Assembly (NCBI GenBank): GCA_016223085.1
Contig: JACRPS010000003.1
Coordinates: 496,001 to 560,000, forward strand
From: Chloroflexota bacterium
Lineage (GTDB): Bacteria; Chloroflexota; Anaerolineae; Aggregatilineales; Phototrophicaceae
Direction: 5' to 3'
DNA: 64,000 bases
In this document: piece by piece, positions 7,901 to 17,456 of the stretch
How the letters are laid out: each line of letters starts with the position of its first letter
Numbering within the stretch: the first letter of the stretch is position 1
Program-made: the position numbers and the translations under genes
Notes under the pieces: generated by a model
What the model was told of the DNA's origin: nothing
Databases searched by the model: none
Seen by the model: only the letters and a program-made list of their open reading frames with translations

Positions 7901-7928
7901 GTAGGGACACGATATATCGTGTCCCTAC
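7901..7928. repeat. GTAGGG palindrome, ACACGAT type
   Basis: A perfect 28-base palindrome with arm GTAGGGACACGATA and no loop. It lies in the 282-base gap between the response regulator start and the M19 peptidase gene. Confidence 0.9.
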
Positions 7929-8096
7929 AAAAAATACCCTGACAATTCCCACTCCTCGATTATTGCCAATCATCGGGCAGCAGGCCAATCCTTTTGGCTT
8001 TTTCGCTGCCTCAGCATACAATACTGTCCCGGTGCATTGTGCCGGGTACGCACGCTATCCTTCCTGACCCGGCACTCAGAACTCAGGACTACCACC

Positions 8097-9176
8097 ATGA
8101 TCGTTGTTGACGCGCATGAAGATATCGCCTACAACGCGCTGTGTTACGGGCGCGACTACCGCCGCGCGGCCTGGGAAACACGCCGGCTGGAAGCTGGCTC
8201 GGCGGCGCTGGCGCGTCGCGGGAACGCCGTCCTCGGCCTGCCGGACGCGCTGCTGGGGCGGGTGGCGCTGGTGTTTGCCACGCTGTTTGTCGCCCCCGAC
8301 GACGGCAACGCCGACCAGCCCTGGTCAGCCTTCAGTTATAAAACCCCGCATGAAGCCTACCAACTGGCGTTGCAGCAGGCCGACTATTATCACCGGCTGG
8401 CGGACGAGGACGAGCGCGTATGGCTGGTGAAAACGGCTGCCGATCTCGACGCCGTGCTGGCGACCTGGGCCGAGGGGAAGGAAATCGGCGATCACCGTCA
8501 GGGACTGGTGCTGCTGATGGAAAACGCCGACCCGATTCTGGAGCCGAAGCAGTTCGAGGAATGGTACGAACGCGGCGTGCGTATCGTTGGCCCGGCCTGG
8601 GAAGCGACCCGCTACACTGGCGGCACCGGCAGCCCCGGCCCGTTGACCCCTCTCGGTTTTGAACTGCTGGACGTGATGGCGAGTTTAAACGCCATCCTTG
8701 ACCTGTCGCATATGGCTGAAGAAGCCTATTTGCAGGCGGTTGACCACTATGAAGGCGTGATGATCGCCAGCCACAGCAACCCGCGCCGCTTCCGCAACAC
8801 CGACCGCCATTTGAGCGATCTCATGATCCGGCGGCTGGCGGAGCGCGACGGCGTGATGGGCATCGTCCTGTACAACCGCTTCCTGAGCGATGGCTGGACG
8901 AAGGGCGACCCCAAAAGCGATATGCCGCTGACGGTGGTGGCGGACGCAATTGACCACGTCTGCCAGCTTACCGGCAGCGCCGCGCACGTCGGCATCGGCA
9001 GCGATTTTGACGGCGGCTTCGGCGTGGAAAGCATCCCCGACGGGCTGGACACCGTGTCCGATCTGCTGACGATTGGTCCACTGCTGCGAGCGCGGGGTTA
9101 CACCGAGGCCGACATCGAGGCGATTTTAAGCGGAAACATGCTGCGGAAGCTGCGCCAGGCCCTGCCCGCCGGATAG
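8097..9176 (+). CDS. Membrane-dipeptidase-family (M19) zinc peptidase
   Basis: A 359-residue protein of the M19 renal dipeptidase family. Zinc-site motifs are visible: VDAHEDI near the N-terminus, LLMENAD (bridging glutamate), DLSHMAEEA, IASHSNPRRF and GIGSDFDGGFG. Such enzymes cleave dipeptides, often with a D- or L-residue at the C-terminal position. There is no signal peptide, so it acts in the cytoplasm. The ATG at 8097 opens directly into the first metal motif; an upstream extension from 8037 adds only unlikely sequence. A small membrane-protein gene follows after 7 bases and is probably cotranscribed. Confidence 0.88.
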   Translation: MIVVDAHEDIAYNALCYGRDYRRAAWETRRLEAGSAALARRGNAVLGLPDALLGRVALVFATLFVAPDDGNADQPWSAFSYKTPHEAYQLALQQADYYHRLADEDERVWLVKTAADLDAVLATWAEGKEIGDHRQGLVLLMENADPILEPKQFEEWYERGVRIVGPAWEATRYTGGTGSPGPLTPLGFELLDVMASLNAILDLSHMAEEAYLQAVDHYEGVMIASHSNPRRFRNTDRHLSDLMIRRLAERDGVMGIVLYNRFLSDGWTKGDPKSDMPLTVVADAIDHVCQLTGSAAHVGIGSDFDGGFGVESIPDGLDTVSDLLTIGPLLRARGYTEADIEAILSGNMLRKLRQALPAG

Positions 9177-9183
9177 GAATCGT

Positions 9184-9675
9184 ATGCCGCGAGTAGCGCA
9201 GTTTGGTATCGCCCTGGGCGCTCTAGGCATCGTGCTGACGCTGATGGGGTTGTTCCCCGGCGTCACCGGCATGGAGCCAACGCGGGGCATTGGCATTACT
9301 CAAACTTCAGCCATTCTGATTGGGTTTCTGCTGTTGATTCTGGGCGCGTTAATTTACGTCAAGTTCACCTTTTACGTTTATAAACCTGCCAATCTGGCGC
9401 AGCAGATCGGCGTGCGGCTGGCGCTGACCGGGCTGCTGTTTGCCGCCATGTCCGGCTATGCCGACATGCTGGGCTTCGGTTCTCACGAGCGCACCGCGAC
9501 GACGGACATTTTCCTCGGCAATTTGCAGGCGATTGGCCTGATCGGCAGCTTCGCCATTGCCTCCCTCGGCGTGCTGGTATACGCCATCACCGGCGAACTG
9601 CGTGCCGATACCATCGCAGACCCTCCATCCGACGGGGCAGGTTCAAAAGATTTAACCAATTCTCAGGAAACTTAA
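9184..9675 (+). CDS. Four-helix membrane protein of unknown function
   Basis: A 163-residue protein. Hydrophobic segments lie near residues 7-25, 42-62, 77-95 and 118-140, so four membrane passes are likely. The ends are short and no soluble domain or metal motif is seen. It starts 7 bases after the M19 dipeptidase gene and may be translated with it. I do not recognise the family. Confidence 0.6.
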   Translation: MPRVAQFGIALGALGIVLTLMGLFPGVTGMEPTRGIGITQTSAILIGFLLLILGALIYVKFTFYVYKPANLAQQIGVRLALTGLLFAAMSGYADMLGFGSHERTATTDIFLGNLQAIGLIGSFAIASLGVLVYAITGELRADTIADPPSDGAGSKDLTNSQET

Positions 9676-9715
9676 ACATTTTCTCATACCTGTCCAGCTT
9701 TTGACTAATCTTCTG

Positions 9716-9745
9716 TTGTTGGTTTCACGGAAGCGCTGGTATACT
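9716..9745 (+). promoter_or_regulatory. Candidate promoter of the fasciclin gene
   Basis: TTGTTG (9716-9721), 18-base spacer, TATACT (9740-9745), ending 41 bases before the ATG. The -10 box is strong; the -35 box is partial. Confidence 0.45.
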
Positions 9746-9786
9746 CAGCGTGCTCAACCCATGCGCCTCAAAAAGGAGTTTTAGAT

Positions 9787-10944
9787 ATGCGAAAACAGTT
9801 TTTGTTAGGCAGTCTTTTGCTGGCTGTGCTGGCGCTGGTTATTGCCCCGGCGCTGGCGCAGGATGCCGAACCTACAACGGTTCACGTTCGCGTGGCGCAT
9901 TTCTCACCGGATACGCCAGCGGTGGATGTGTACCTGAATGGCGACCTCAGCCCGATCACCGGCCTGGAATTTCCAACCGTGACCGACTGGGTGGAACTGC
10001 CCGCCGGCACTTACAACGTGGCGGTTGCGCCGGCGGAAACCTCGCTGGACGACGCAGCCATCGGCCCGGCGGATGTTGATCTGCCGGCGGGGGCATGGAT
10101 TACGGTCGCGGCGGTTGGGTCGCTGGCGAACGGCACGTTAAAACCCGCCGTGCTGGTCGAAGACTACAGCGACATTCCGGCGGGCAGCGCCCGGGTGAGC
10201 GTCTTCCACGCCGTTGAAGGCGCACCGGCGGTTGACGTGCGCGCCAACGGCGAAGCCATCATTCGTTCGCTCGCCTTCCCCGGCTCGCGCGGCGACAATG
10301 ATGGTTTTATCACCGTTACCGTCCCCAGCAACGCGTATGATTTCCAGGCTGTGCCATTCGGTCGGGGCGAGCCGGTACTGTTGGACCTGCCCGGCGCGTT
10401 TGTGCAGTCGGGCGTTAACTACCTCGGCGCGATTGTCGGCACACCTGACGAACCGCAGGTGGTGATCACGGCAACCGACCCCACTACCGGCAAAGCGCCC
10501 GAACTGCTAACGGTCGGCAATCTGGTGGCGACCATTGGCGATCTGTCCACGCTGGCGAACCTCGGCGGCAGTGCCTATTTTAGCGGCGGGCTGGCGACGC
10601 TTAACCAGAAGGGGCCGTTCACCCTGTTCGCGCCTACCAACGAAGCCTTTGACGCGCTGCGCCGCGAACTCGGCCTGGCCGCGTTTAACGCCATTGCCGA
10701 CAATCCGGGCAGCGCCGGGACGCGTTATATCATCCTGTACCACGTCGTGCCCGGCACGTTAATGGCGGCGGATATCGGCGGCGCAACTGAACTGTCGGCG
10801 GCAACAGGGGAACCCATCACTGTCACCAGCCGGGACGGCAAGGTGTTCCTGAACGATAAGGTTGAACTGGAAACGGTGGACATCCCGGCGTCGAACGGCG
10901 TGCTGCACCTCATCAAGGGTGTGCTGGTCCCGCCATCGGAATAA
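9787..10944 (+). CDS. Secreted protein with DUF4397 and fasciclin domains
   Basis: A 385-residue protein with a clear signal peptide (LLGSLLLAVLALVIAPALAQ). Residues 30-235 are DUF4397-type beta repeats (VRVAHFSPDTPAVDVYLNG, then VSVFHAVEGAPAVDVRANG). Residues 240-385 form a fasciclin/FAS1 domain with the hallmark segments FTLFAPTNEAFDAL and YHVVPGTL and the closing ASNGVLHLIKGVLVPP. Both domains belong to surface proteins that mediate adhesion or matrix contact. AAAAAGGAG lies 8 bases before the ATG. The gene stands alone, with a palindrome 68 bases after its stop. Confidence 0.9.
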   Translation: MRKQFLLGSLLLAVLALVIAPALAQDAEPTTVHVRVAHFSPDTPAVDVYLNGDLSPITGLEFPTVTDWVELPAGTYNVAVAPAETSLDDAAIGPADVDLPAGAWITVAAVGSLANGTLKPAVLVEDYSDIPAGSARVSVFHAVEGAPAVDVRANGEAIIRSLAFPGSRGDNDGFITVTVPSNAYDFQAVPFGRGEPVLLDLPGAFVQSGVNYLGAIVGTPDEPQVVITATDPTTGKAPELLTVGNLVATIGDLSTLANLGGSAYFSGGLATLNQKGPFTLFAPTNEAFDALRRELGLAAFNAIADNPGSAGTRYIILYHVVPGTLMAADIGGATELSAATGEPITVTSRDGKVFLNDKVELETVDIPASNGVLHLIKGVLVPPSE

Positions 10945-11011
10945 TCCTCACCCGCTAACGACCACGCAGGGGCGGCCCGGTGTGGCCTCCCATCGCTCAA
11001 CGGTGGAATCG

Positions 11012-11040
11012 GTAGGGACATGGCGGCGCCATGTCCCTAC
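11012..11040. repeat. GTAGGG palindrome, CATGGC type
   Basis: Perfect: arm GTAGGGACATGGC, loop GGC. It lies between the convergent ends of the fasciclin gene and the next minus-strand gene. Confidence 0.9.
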
Positions 11041-11075
11041 GGCAGTTTTATCTCGGAATGTGGCCGCGCCGGTTG

Positions 11076-12386
11076 TTACTCCACCTTCGGCACGTGATTC
11101 TGCGTCGGCACTGGTGTTGGCGACGTATCGCCGCCAAACACCTGCGGCCTGACCATCTCCGCTAGCGTCCGCACCAGATCGTCCTGCAGCCGCTGCGAGA
11201 ACGTCTTGATCGTTTCGCCAGGGCGCTGGCCGTAGAAGGTATAGGTGTACGCCTCGTTGATGCTCTTGCCGCTGATAGTCATTTCCGGCTCCCACTGGTC
11301 AAGCAGATGCCACTGCCCGTACTGGCACTGGTACAGCTCAAAGAGGATGCGCACTTCCCCGTGCCGCCCCTGGAAGCGCAGGTCAAGCGCAATCGGCAAC
11401 ATCGCATTGCGGTTGTTGAACCTGCCTCGCAGCTTGCCGACCAGCCCGCGCGCCACCGGACGCAGCCGCCGTTCGATCTGCTCACCGGTCAGCCGGTCTT
11501 TCCGCTGCACCACCGCGTCCAGCCGCCGCACCAGCCGGCGCGGCGCCAGCACCTGGCTGCGGTTGATGCGCCCGTACATGTCGTACTGGCTGGCGCGCAC
11601 CGCCGTGATGTGCCACCCTGATAGATACGTGCCGTCAATCCCGAACAGCCGCTTGCAGGCGTGGACGCTGCCTTCCGTGCCAATCGGCGGCAGGCTGTTG
11701 TTCTGTGCCAGCGACTGCCACTGCTGCCGGCGTCCGGCGGTGGAGTTCGGGTCCAGTGGGAACAGGCTGCCATACGCCGGCTGCCAGTTGCTGAAATCCG
11801 GCGGGCGGCGGAACAGCAGCCGCAGGATAAGCCACGCGATCAGCAGCACCACCAGCAGCGCGCCGACCAGACCGGCGATCACCAGCATCTGCGTTGGGTC
11901 GTTCAGCCGCAGGCGTTCCAGCAGCCGCGCTGTTTCGTCCGCTGGCGTCGCTTCCGGCGTGGCCTCCGGCGGGATAACCGCCGGGAAGGTCAGGCTGATC
12001 TGGGCATAATTGTTCTGGATATTCTCGCTGCCCGCCGCTTCAACTTCGTTGATGCCTACCGCTGCCCGCAGCGATTCAACGCTGCGCGGCGCGAAACCGG
12101 CGGTCGAAAACGGCAGCGACACGGTACGGATTTCCGTCGCTGCCAGCGGCGGAATCGAGGCTGTCGAGACTTCCTGGCCGGTGGCGATCACCACCAGCCG
12201 CGCCGTGGCCGGGACGGTGGCAGTCGCGCCGATATTCTGAACTTCAAATTCAACCACAGCCTGCCGGCCATCGGCGCTGAAGCGCCCGCGAATGAGCCGG
12301 ACGGCGTAATCCGGCGTGTCCGGCTGGGCGGCGGTCGGCCCGGCCAGCAGCAGCACCAGCAGCACAAGCACGAGAGGGCGGAACAT
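11076..12386 (-). CDS. Single-pass membrane protein with secreted beta domain and conserved cytoplasmic domain, function unknown
   Basis: A 436-residue protein. A signal peptide (MFRPLVLVLLVLLLAGPTAA) supports the ATG at 12386 over longer starts. Residues 25-150 look like a CARDB/APHP-like Ig-type domain (VVEFEVQNIGATATVPATAR). An ATPEATPA linker leads to a membrane helix (MLVIAGLVGALLVVLLIAWL). The cytoplasmic 230 residues are charged and contain no known catalytic motif; stretches such as LDLRFQGRHGEVRILFELYQ suggest a compact alpha/beta domain. I do not recognise the family. It may link the cell surface to an internal partner. Confidence 0.6.
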   Translation of the reverse strand: MFRPLVLVLLVLLLAGPTAAQPDTPDYAVRLIRGRFSADGRQAVVEFEVQNIGATATVPATARLVVIATGQEVSTASIPPLAATEIRTVSLPFSTAGFAPRSVESLRAAVGINEVEAAGSENIQNNYAQISLTFPAVIPPEATPEATPADETARLLERLRLNDPTQMLVIAGLVGALLVVLLIAWLILRLLFRRPPDFSNWQPAYGSLFPLDPNSTAGRRQQWQSLAQNNSLPPIGTEGSVHACKRLFGIDGTYLSGWHITAVRASQYDMYGRINRSQVLAPRRLVRRLDAVVQRKDRLTGEQIERRLRPVARGLVGKLRGRFNNRNAMLPIALDLRFQGRHGEVRILFELYQCQYGQWHLLDQWEPEMTISGKSINEAYTYTFYGQRPGETIKTFSQRLQDDLVRTLAEMVRPQVFGGDTSPTPVPTQNHVPKVE

Positions 12387-12719
12387 ACAACCTCGGCATC
12401 GGTGACAGAATCTTAACTTAACTATAGGGCGAAACCCTGCGCTTTCCAAGTCGTTCACCCCACGCTGAACAGACGCGCGTCATGCGCTGCATCGTCCCTG
12501 AACAATAGATGAGAGTTATATATTCTTCGTTTGCATAAGCGGCACAAATGGCATACATATAGTGCCTGTGGGCTGCGCCTGACGGTTTATGACGTTCAAA
12601 TTCGGTCATGGTCTTTCACAGGTGCGTACGGCGGTGCGCCCCTACACAACCGACTTTGATAAACAAATCTCGTCAGGCAGCCTGCTGATGCTCTTTTATT
12701 CTATATATTGGGAGGCTGT
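12387..12719. other. Intergenic region with an eroded palindrome
   Basis: 333 bases between divergent genes. It is locally AT-rich. The segment ending at 12645 keeps only the right half of a GTAGGG-type palindrome (GTGCGCCCCTAC, 12634-12645), with a decayed left arm. TATATA near 12702 could serve as a -10 box for the cytochrome gene. No open frame is supported. Confidence 0.5.
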
Positions 12720-13724
12720 ATGAAGTTGCTGCAAAGCGTGGGTTTGTCTGTAGTGGTTTTGAGTCTGCTGCTGGTTGCGGCCTCTATCGTCGCCGCGCAG
12801 GAAGGCACGCCCGATCCGGCCCTGTTTATGCCGACCGAAGCCGAACTGGCTGCCACCCCGCCCGACCCGGCCAGCGATGATCCGGTCGTGCGCGGGGAAT
12901 ATCTGGTGCGCGTGCAGATGGCCTGTGTCGGCTGTCACGGCACGTTTACCGCAGGCGGCCCACTTGCCAGCGTCAATCCGCTGACGTCCGAACTCGCGGG
13001 CGGCGAGCCGTTTGACATCCCCGACGTGATGACCGTCTACTCCGCCAACCTGACGCAGTTGGGTGACTGGACCGACGACCAGATTGAAACCGCCATTCGC
13101 TACGGCATCCGCCCGGATGGCACGGGCATCGCGCCCATTATGCCGTTCCCGCTGTACCAGCAGATTACCGCGCAGGACATGAGCGACATCATCGCCTACC
13201 TGCGGACGCTGGAACCGGTAGACAAGGATATTCCCGAAGCAGAGTTTAAGGCGCCCGGCCTGGGGCGGGAAGCCTTCGCCCAGATGTACACCGCCGTGTT
13301 TGACATGGAGGCCGAACCGCCTGCGCCCGACTTCAGCGATCCGCTAACGCGCGGCACCTACCTGGCGAACGTGTCCAATTGTATGCACTGTCACGGCCAG
13401 TTGGACATGCAGACCTTCCTGCCCACGCCCGCGCCGGAAGGCCTGCCCTGGGGCGATCTGGTCGGCGCGTCGCTGCTGCCGTTTAACATGACCAAATACA
13501 CCGACGAGCAGATTGATAACCTGCTCCACACCGGCATTGAAGAAGATGGCGAAATGGCGCTGGGCATGCCCTGGCCGTCGTTCCAGCATATGCCGGAAAC
13601 CGACCATCAGGCACTGATCGCCTGGATTCGCAGCCAGCCGGACGTGCAGCCGGAAGACCGTGCCGGCGCGATGACCGGCGCGCCGGAAGCCACGCCCGCC
13701 ACCACGCCGGAAGCGTCGGGTTAG
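12720..13724 (+). CDS. Secreted dihaem cytochrome c
   Basis: A 334-residue protein with a signal peptide (VGLSVVVLSLLLVAASIVAA). Two class-I-like cytochrome c domains each carry a haem motif: CVGCH in the first half and CMHCH in the second. Distal methionines are available in MPFPLYQQI and MPWPSFQHM. It should carry electrons in the periplasm-equivalent space, as the alcohol-dehydrogenase type cytochrome subunits do. The ATG at 12720 follows GGGAGG closely. The tail is an ATPEATP-type linker. A hairpin with a T run follows the stop, so it is monocistronic. Confidence 0.88.
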   Translation: MKLLQSVGLSVVVLSLLLVAASIVAAQEGTPDPALFMPTEAELAATPPDPASDDPVVRGEYLVRVQMACVGCHGTFTAGGPLASVNPLTSELAGGEPFDIPDVMTVYSANLTQLGDWTDDQIETAIRYGIRPDGTGIAPIMPFPLYQQITAQDMSDIIAYLRTLEPVDKDIPEAEFKAPGLGREAFAQMYTAVFDMEAEPPAPDFSDPLTRGTYLANVSNCMHCHGQLDMQTFLPTPAPEGLPWGDLVGASLLPFNMTKYTDEQIDNLLHTGIEEDGEMALGMPWPSFQHMPETDHQALIAWIRSQPDVQPEDRAGAMTGAPEATPATTPEASG

Positions 13725-13733
13725 CTGTCGTCC

Positions 13734-13767
13734 GGGGAGGGTCTGAGACCCTCCCCTACGTTTTTTA
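13734..13767 (+). terminator. Terminator formed from a GTAGGG-family palindrome
   Basis: Arms GGGGAGGGTCT and AGACCCTCCCC around one G (13734-13756), then TACG and a run of six T. The core equals that of the palindrome at 24658-24686, but the left GTA is lost. Here the repeat appears to serve as the terminator of the cytochrome gene. Confidence 0.65.
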
Positions 13768-13809
13768 GGGCGGACATGACCCCACCCCCTAAGCCGCATG
13801 TCAGCCCGG

Positions 13810-14088
13810 TCAAATCCCTGCCCGGCTCAGGCTGTCAATCGCTTCCTTGATCGCCCGCGTCACATCCGGGTTGCCCTCGCCGAGCAGGATCACCGCTTCT
13901 GTCAACAGATCGTTGAATGAGGTGGCGTCGTCCGCTTCCGGTTGGTCAAGTGTTCCCCGCAGTGACTGGCGGATGTGATTCAGGCGCGCCTGCTGCGCCT
14001 CGTCCTGAAACTGCACCATATCAAGCTGGCGGTGCAGCCGTTCCAGCGTTTGCCGGGTGTTCTCATCCATACTGCTGTTGCCCATCAT
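13810..14088 (-). CDS. Small DUF4404-like helical protein
   Basis: A 92-residue acidic protein, all-helical in appearance (TLERLHRQLDMVQFQDEAQQ, then DLLTEAVILLGEGNPDVTRA, then IKEAIDSLSRAGI). The pattern fits the DUF4404 family, whose members are short stand-alone proteins without known function. It lies just downstream of the GlsB-like gene, past that gene's terminator, so it probably has its own promoter or depends on read-through. Confidence 0.55.
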   Translation of the reverse strand: MMGNSSMDENTRQTLERLHRQLDMVQFQDEAQQARLNHIRQSLRGTLDQPEADDATSFNDLLTEAVILLGEGNPDVTRAIKEAIDSLSRAGI

Positions 14089-14105
14089 CTACCTCGTTGA
14101 AACAA

Positions 14106-14132
14106 AAACACCCGGCGCTGTGCCGGGTGTTT
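14106..14132 (-). terminator. Rho-independent terminator after the GlsB-like gene
   Basis: Eleven-base arms AAACACCCGGC and GCCGGGTGTTT with a five-base loop; on the minus strand the stem runs into TTTTTGTTT. It lies 25 bases beyond the stop of the minus-strand gene ending at 14157. Confidence 0.8.
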
Positions 14133-14156
14133 CGTGCTTGCTGCGAATACTGCGCG

Positions 14157-14429
14157 TTAGACCCTGGCCGTCCCACGGATGAGCCGGAGCAGCGCCAGCA
14201 AAACCACCGCACCCAGGAACGCCGTCAGGATGCTGCCGATATTCAGGCCGGTAACGCCGCCGCCGATGTCCAGCGCGTCCAGCAGCCAGCCGCCCAGGAA
14301 ACCACCAATGATACCCACGATGATGTCCGTCAGCAGACCCTGGCTCGCATTGGTACCCATCACCAGGCTCGCCAACCAACCCGCAATCGCGCCTACGATA
14401 ATCCACACGAGAATGTTGATCGGATCCAT
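14157..14429 (-). CDS. GlsB/YeaQ/YmgE-family stress-response membrane protein
   Basis: A 90-residue protein with three short glycine-rich membrane helices: ILVWIIVGAIAGWLASLVMG, then GLLTDIIVGIIGGFLGGWLL, then LTAFLGAVVLLALLRLI. The GAIAGWLAS and GIIGGFLGGWL motifs are typical of the transglycosylase-associated/GlsB family, often induced by acid or envelope stress. Its function is not settled in any organism. It is followed by a strong terminator. Confidence 0.9.
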   Translation of the reverse strand: MDPINILVWIIVGAIAGWLASLVMGTNASQGLLTDIIVGIIGGFLGGWLLDALDIGGGVTGLNIGSILTAFLGAVVLLALLRLIRGTARV

Positions 14430-14655
14430 TTTTACCTCCGTCTACAGCACTCCACAGTTCTGTAGCCGTTTATACTCCGATTTTGTTAGATTTCTGTCAT
14501 TTTTCTCAGCGAGGTCTGCCTTATACATCAAAGATAGGTCAAATGGCCTATGGCAGCGTGGGGCATTTACAGCATTCCGATAGTTTTCTTATTCTCGTCC
14601 TACACCCTCGGCCTATACTGAAACCGATATTGTAATAAACGGGGGAGTTACCGTT

Positions 14656-17262
14656 ATGGATTTAAACCGTTATACCAACAAAGCCCAGGAAGCGCTGGTC
14701 GCGTCGCAGTCGCTGGCAAACGAATATGGCCATCCGGCGATTGACCCTCTGCACATCCTGGTCGCGCTGCTGCCCCAGCAGGATGGCGTGGTGCCGGAGG
14801 TTGTCGCCAAGATCGGCGGGCGTCCGGCGGTGTTGCTGGGTGAACTGGAGCAGATGCTTCACGACAGGCCGCGTGTGTCTGGCACGAACGCCCAGGCCGG
14901 CCTCAGCCGCGCCGCGCAGCAAGTGTTGAGCCGCGCCGAGTCCGAAGCGCAGAAGATGCGCGACGATTATGTCAGCACCGAGCATATTTTGCTGGGTTTG
15001 TCGGAAGAATCACCCGTGCGAGGTGTGCTGGAACGGCACGGTGTGACCCGCGATTCCATTTTGAAGGCGCTGACGGCCATTCGCGGCGGCCAGCGAATCA
15101 CCTCGCAAGACCCGGAAGGCACGTTCCAGGCGTTGCAGAAATATGGCCGTGATCTCACGGCGCTGGCGCGGCAGGGCAAACTTGACCCGGTGATCGGGCG
15201 CGATGAGGAAATCCGCCGCGTGGTGCAGGTCATCAGCCGCCGCACCAAAAATAACCCGGTGCTGATCGGCGAGGCGGGTGTCGGCAAAACTGCCATTGTT
15301 GAGGGATTGGCGCAGCGCATCGTTAACGGCGACGTGCCGGAAGGGCTACGCGACAAGCAGATTATCGCCCTCGACATGGGATCGCTGGTGGCCGGCGCCA
15401 AGTATCGTGGCGAATTTGAGGAACGCCTGAAAGCCGTCTTAAAGGAAGTGTCCGACAGCAACGGGCGCATCATCCTGTTTTTGGACGAACTGCATACCAT
15501 CGTCGGCGCGGGCGCTGCCGAAGGTTCGATGGACGCCAGCAACATGCTTAAGCCGATGCTGGCGCGTGGTGAACTGCGGGCGATTGGCGCGACCACGCTG
15601 GACGAATACCGCAAGTACATCGAAAAAGACCCGGCGCTGGAACGGCGTTTCCAGCCGGTATTTGTGGATGAACCCAGCATTGAGGATACCATCAGCATCC
15701 TGCGCGGCCTCAAGGAACGTTACGAGGTCCATCATGGCGTCCGCATTCAGGATAGCGCCGTGATCGCGGCAGCAACCCTGAGCGCACGCTACCTGCCCGA
15801 CCGCCAGCTACCGGACAAGGCGATTGACCTGATTGACGAAGCGGCAGCGCGGCTGAAGATGCAGATTGACTCCAAGCCGCTGCCGCTGGAAATGGTTGAC
15901 CGCCAGATCATGCAGTTGGAGATCGAGCGCGAGGCGCTGAAGAAGGAGCGCGATAAAGCGTCGCAGCAGCGGCTCGAAGCGATTGAAAACGAACTGGCGA
16001 ACCTGCGCGAGCAGCAGAACGCGCTCACGGCACGCTGGCAGACCGAAAAGGATGCCATCACGTCCATCGGCGACACGAAGGCGCAGCTTGACGAGGCCCG
16101 CGTCCAGCTTGAGCAGGCCGAACGCCGCGCCGATCTGGAAGCCGCCGCCCGCCTGCGTTATGGCCGCCTGCCGGAACTGGAACGCCAGCTTGCCGAGCAG
16201 GAAGCCCGGCTGCGTGACCTGCAAAAAGACGGCGCAATGCTGAAAGAAGAGGTGGACGCGGACGAAATCGCCAGCGTTGTCTCGCGCTGGACAGGCATTC
16301 CCGTGTCGCGCCTGATGGAAGGTGAAATCGAAAAACTGCTGCGCATGGAAGACCGCCTGCACGAACGTGTGGTAGGTCAGGAAGACGCGGTGCGCGCCGT
16401 TTCATCGGCGGTGCGCCGCAGCCGCGCCGGCCTGCAGGACCCGAACCGCCCGATTGGCACGTTCCTGTTCCTGGGGCCGACCGGCGTCGGCAAAACCGAA
16501 CTGGCGCGGGCGCTGGCGGAGTTTATGTTTGACGACGAAGACGCGATGGTGCGGATTGATATGAGCGAATACGGCGAGCGCCACAGCGTCGCCCGGCTGA
16601 TCGGCGCGCCGCCCGGATACGTCGGCTACGAGGAAGGCGGCCAGCTCACCGAAGCCGTCCGCCGCCGCCCGTACTGCGTGGTGCTGTTTGACGAGATCGA
16701 AAAGGCGCACCCGGAGGTGTTTAACATCTTCCTCCAGGTGTTTGACGATGGCCGCCTGACCGATGGTCAGGGCCGCACGGTGGACTTCACCAACACGGTT
16801 ATCATCATGACCAGCAACGTCGGCAGCCACCTCATCAAGCAGATGGGGCCAAACGCGGACAAAGCGCAGCTTCGTAACGCCGTGATGGACGAACTCGACC
16901 GTCACTTCCGCCCGGAATTCCTGAACCGGATTGACGAGATCATCCTGTTCCGTAACCTGACGCCGGCAGACATCGTCCGGATTGTCGACATTCAACTCCG
17001 GCGACTGGAACGCCTGCTCAGACAGCGCGGCCTGACAATGGAACTGACCGCCGACGCCCGGCAGTATCTGGCGGAACGCGGTTACGACCCGGTCTACGGC
17101 GCGCGCCCGCTCAAACGTGCCATCCAGCGCGACCTGCAAGACCCGCTGGCGCTGCACATCCTGGAAGGCGATGTGAAGGACGGCGACCACCTGATCGTGG
17201 ACGTGAACACCACCGGCGACGGCCTGACCTTCACCACTGTGCCGCAGGTCGAGATGGCGTAA
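14656..17262 (+). CDS. clpB: ATP-dependent chaperone ClpB
   Basis: An 868-residue AAA+ disaggregase, full length for ClpB. It has the Clp_N repeat domain (1-145), the first ATPase with Walker [14 protein letters not shown] and Walker [10 protein letters not shown], a coiled-coil middle domain (about 400-530, typical of ClpB and absent in ClpC/A) and the second ATPase with [13 protein letters not shown] and [12 protein letters not shown]. It ends with [12 protein letters not shown] and the small domain. It threads aggregated proteins through its hexamer with DnaK. GGGGGAG stands 8 bases before the ATG, and TATACT (14614-14619) may be the -10 box. I saw no CIRCE element upstream. Confidence 0.97.
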   Translation: MDLNRYTNKAQEALVASQSLANEYGHPAIDPLHILVALLPQQDGVVPEVVAKIGGRPAVLLGELEQMLHDRPRVSGTNAQAGLSRAAQQVLSRAESEAQKMRDDYVSTEHILLGLSEESPVRGVLERHGVTRDSILKALTAIRGGQRITSQDPEGTFQALQKYGRDLTALARQGKLDPVIGRDEEIRRVVQVISRRTKNNPVLIGEAGVGKTAIVEGLAQRIVNGDVPEGLRDKQIIALDMGSLVAGAKYRGEFEERLKAVLKEVSDSNGRIILFLDELHTIVGAGAAEGSMDASNMLKPMLARGELRAIGATTLDEYRKYIEKDPALERRFQPVFVDEPSIEDTISILRGLKERYEVHHGVRIQDSAVIAAATLSARYLPDRQLPDKAIDLIDEAAARLKMQIDSKPLPLEMVDRQIMQLEIEREALKKERDKASQQRLEAIENELANLREQQNALTARWQTEKDAITSIGDTKAQLDEARVQLEQAERRADLEAAARLRYGRLPELERQLAEQEARLRDLQKDGAMLKEEVDADEIASVVSRWTGIPVSRLMEGEIEKLLRMEDRLHERVVGQEDAVRAVSSAVRRSRAGLQDPNRPIGTFLFLGPTGVGKTELARALAEFMFDDEDAMVRIDMSEYGERHSVARLIGAPPGYVGYEEGGQLTEAVRRRPYCVVLFDEIEKAHPEVFNIFLQVFDDGRLTDGQGRTVDFTNTVIIMTSNVGSHLIKQMGPNADKAQLRNAVMDELDRHFRPEFLNRIDEIILFRNLTPADIVRIVDIQLRRLERLLRQRGLTMELTADARQYLAERGYDPVYGARPLKRAIQRDLQDPLALHILEGDVKDGDHLIVDVNTTGDGLTFTTVPQVEMA

Positions 17263-17456
17263 GATGTGGGGGTGGGCCTATGTGCCCGCCCCAGTCCTTT
17301 CCCCTTCCCCGCTGCCCATCGAATTTACGCGCTTGTTCAGCCTGTTTGTTCACCTTTGCTGGACAACTTTATCATGTAACTATCATGTTGTTTCCGTAAC
17401 AATAGGATTATCATATTATTTAACCTTAAACGATTAATGTTACAGAGGAATCGTTT

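Noticed and set aside
14430-14655. CIRCE or sigma-32 element before clpB
   Set aside because: No TTAGCACTC-N9-GAGTGCTAA match was found; only a TATACT -10-like box is visible.
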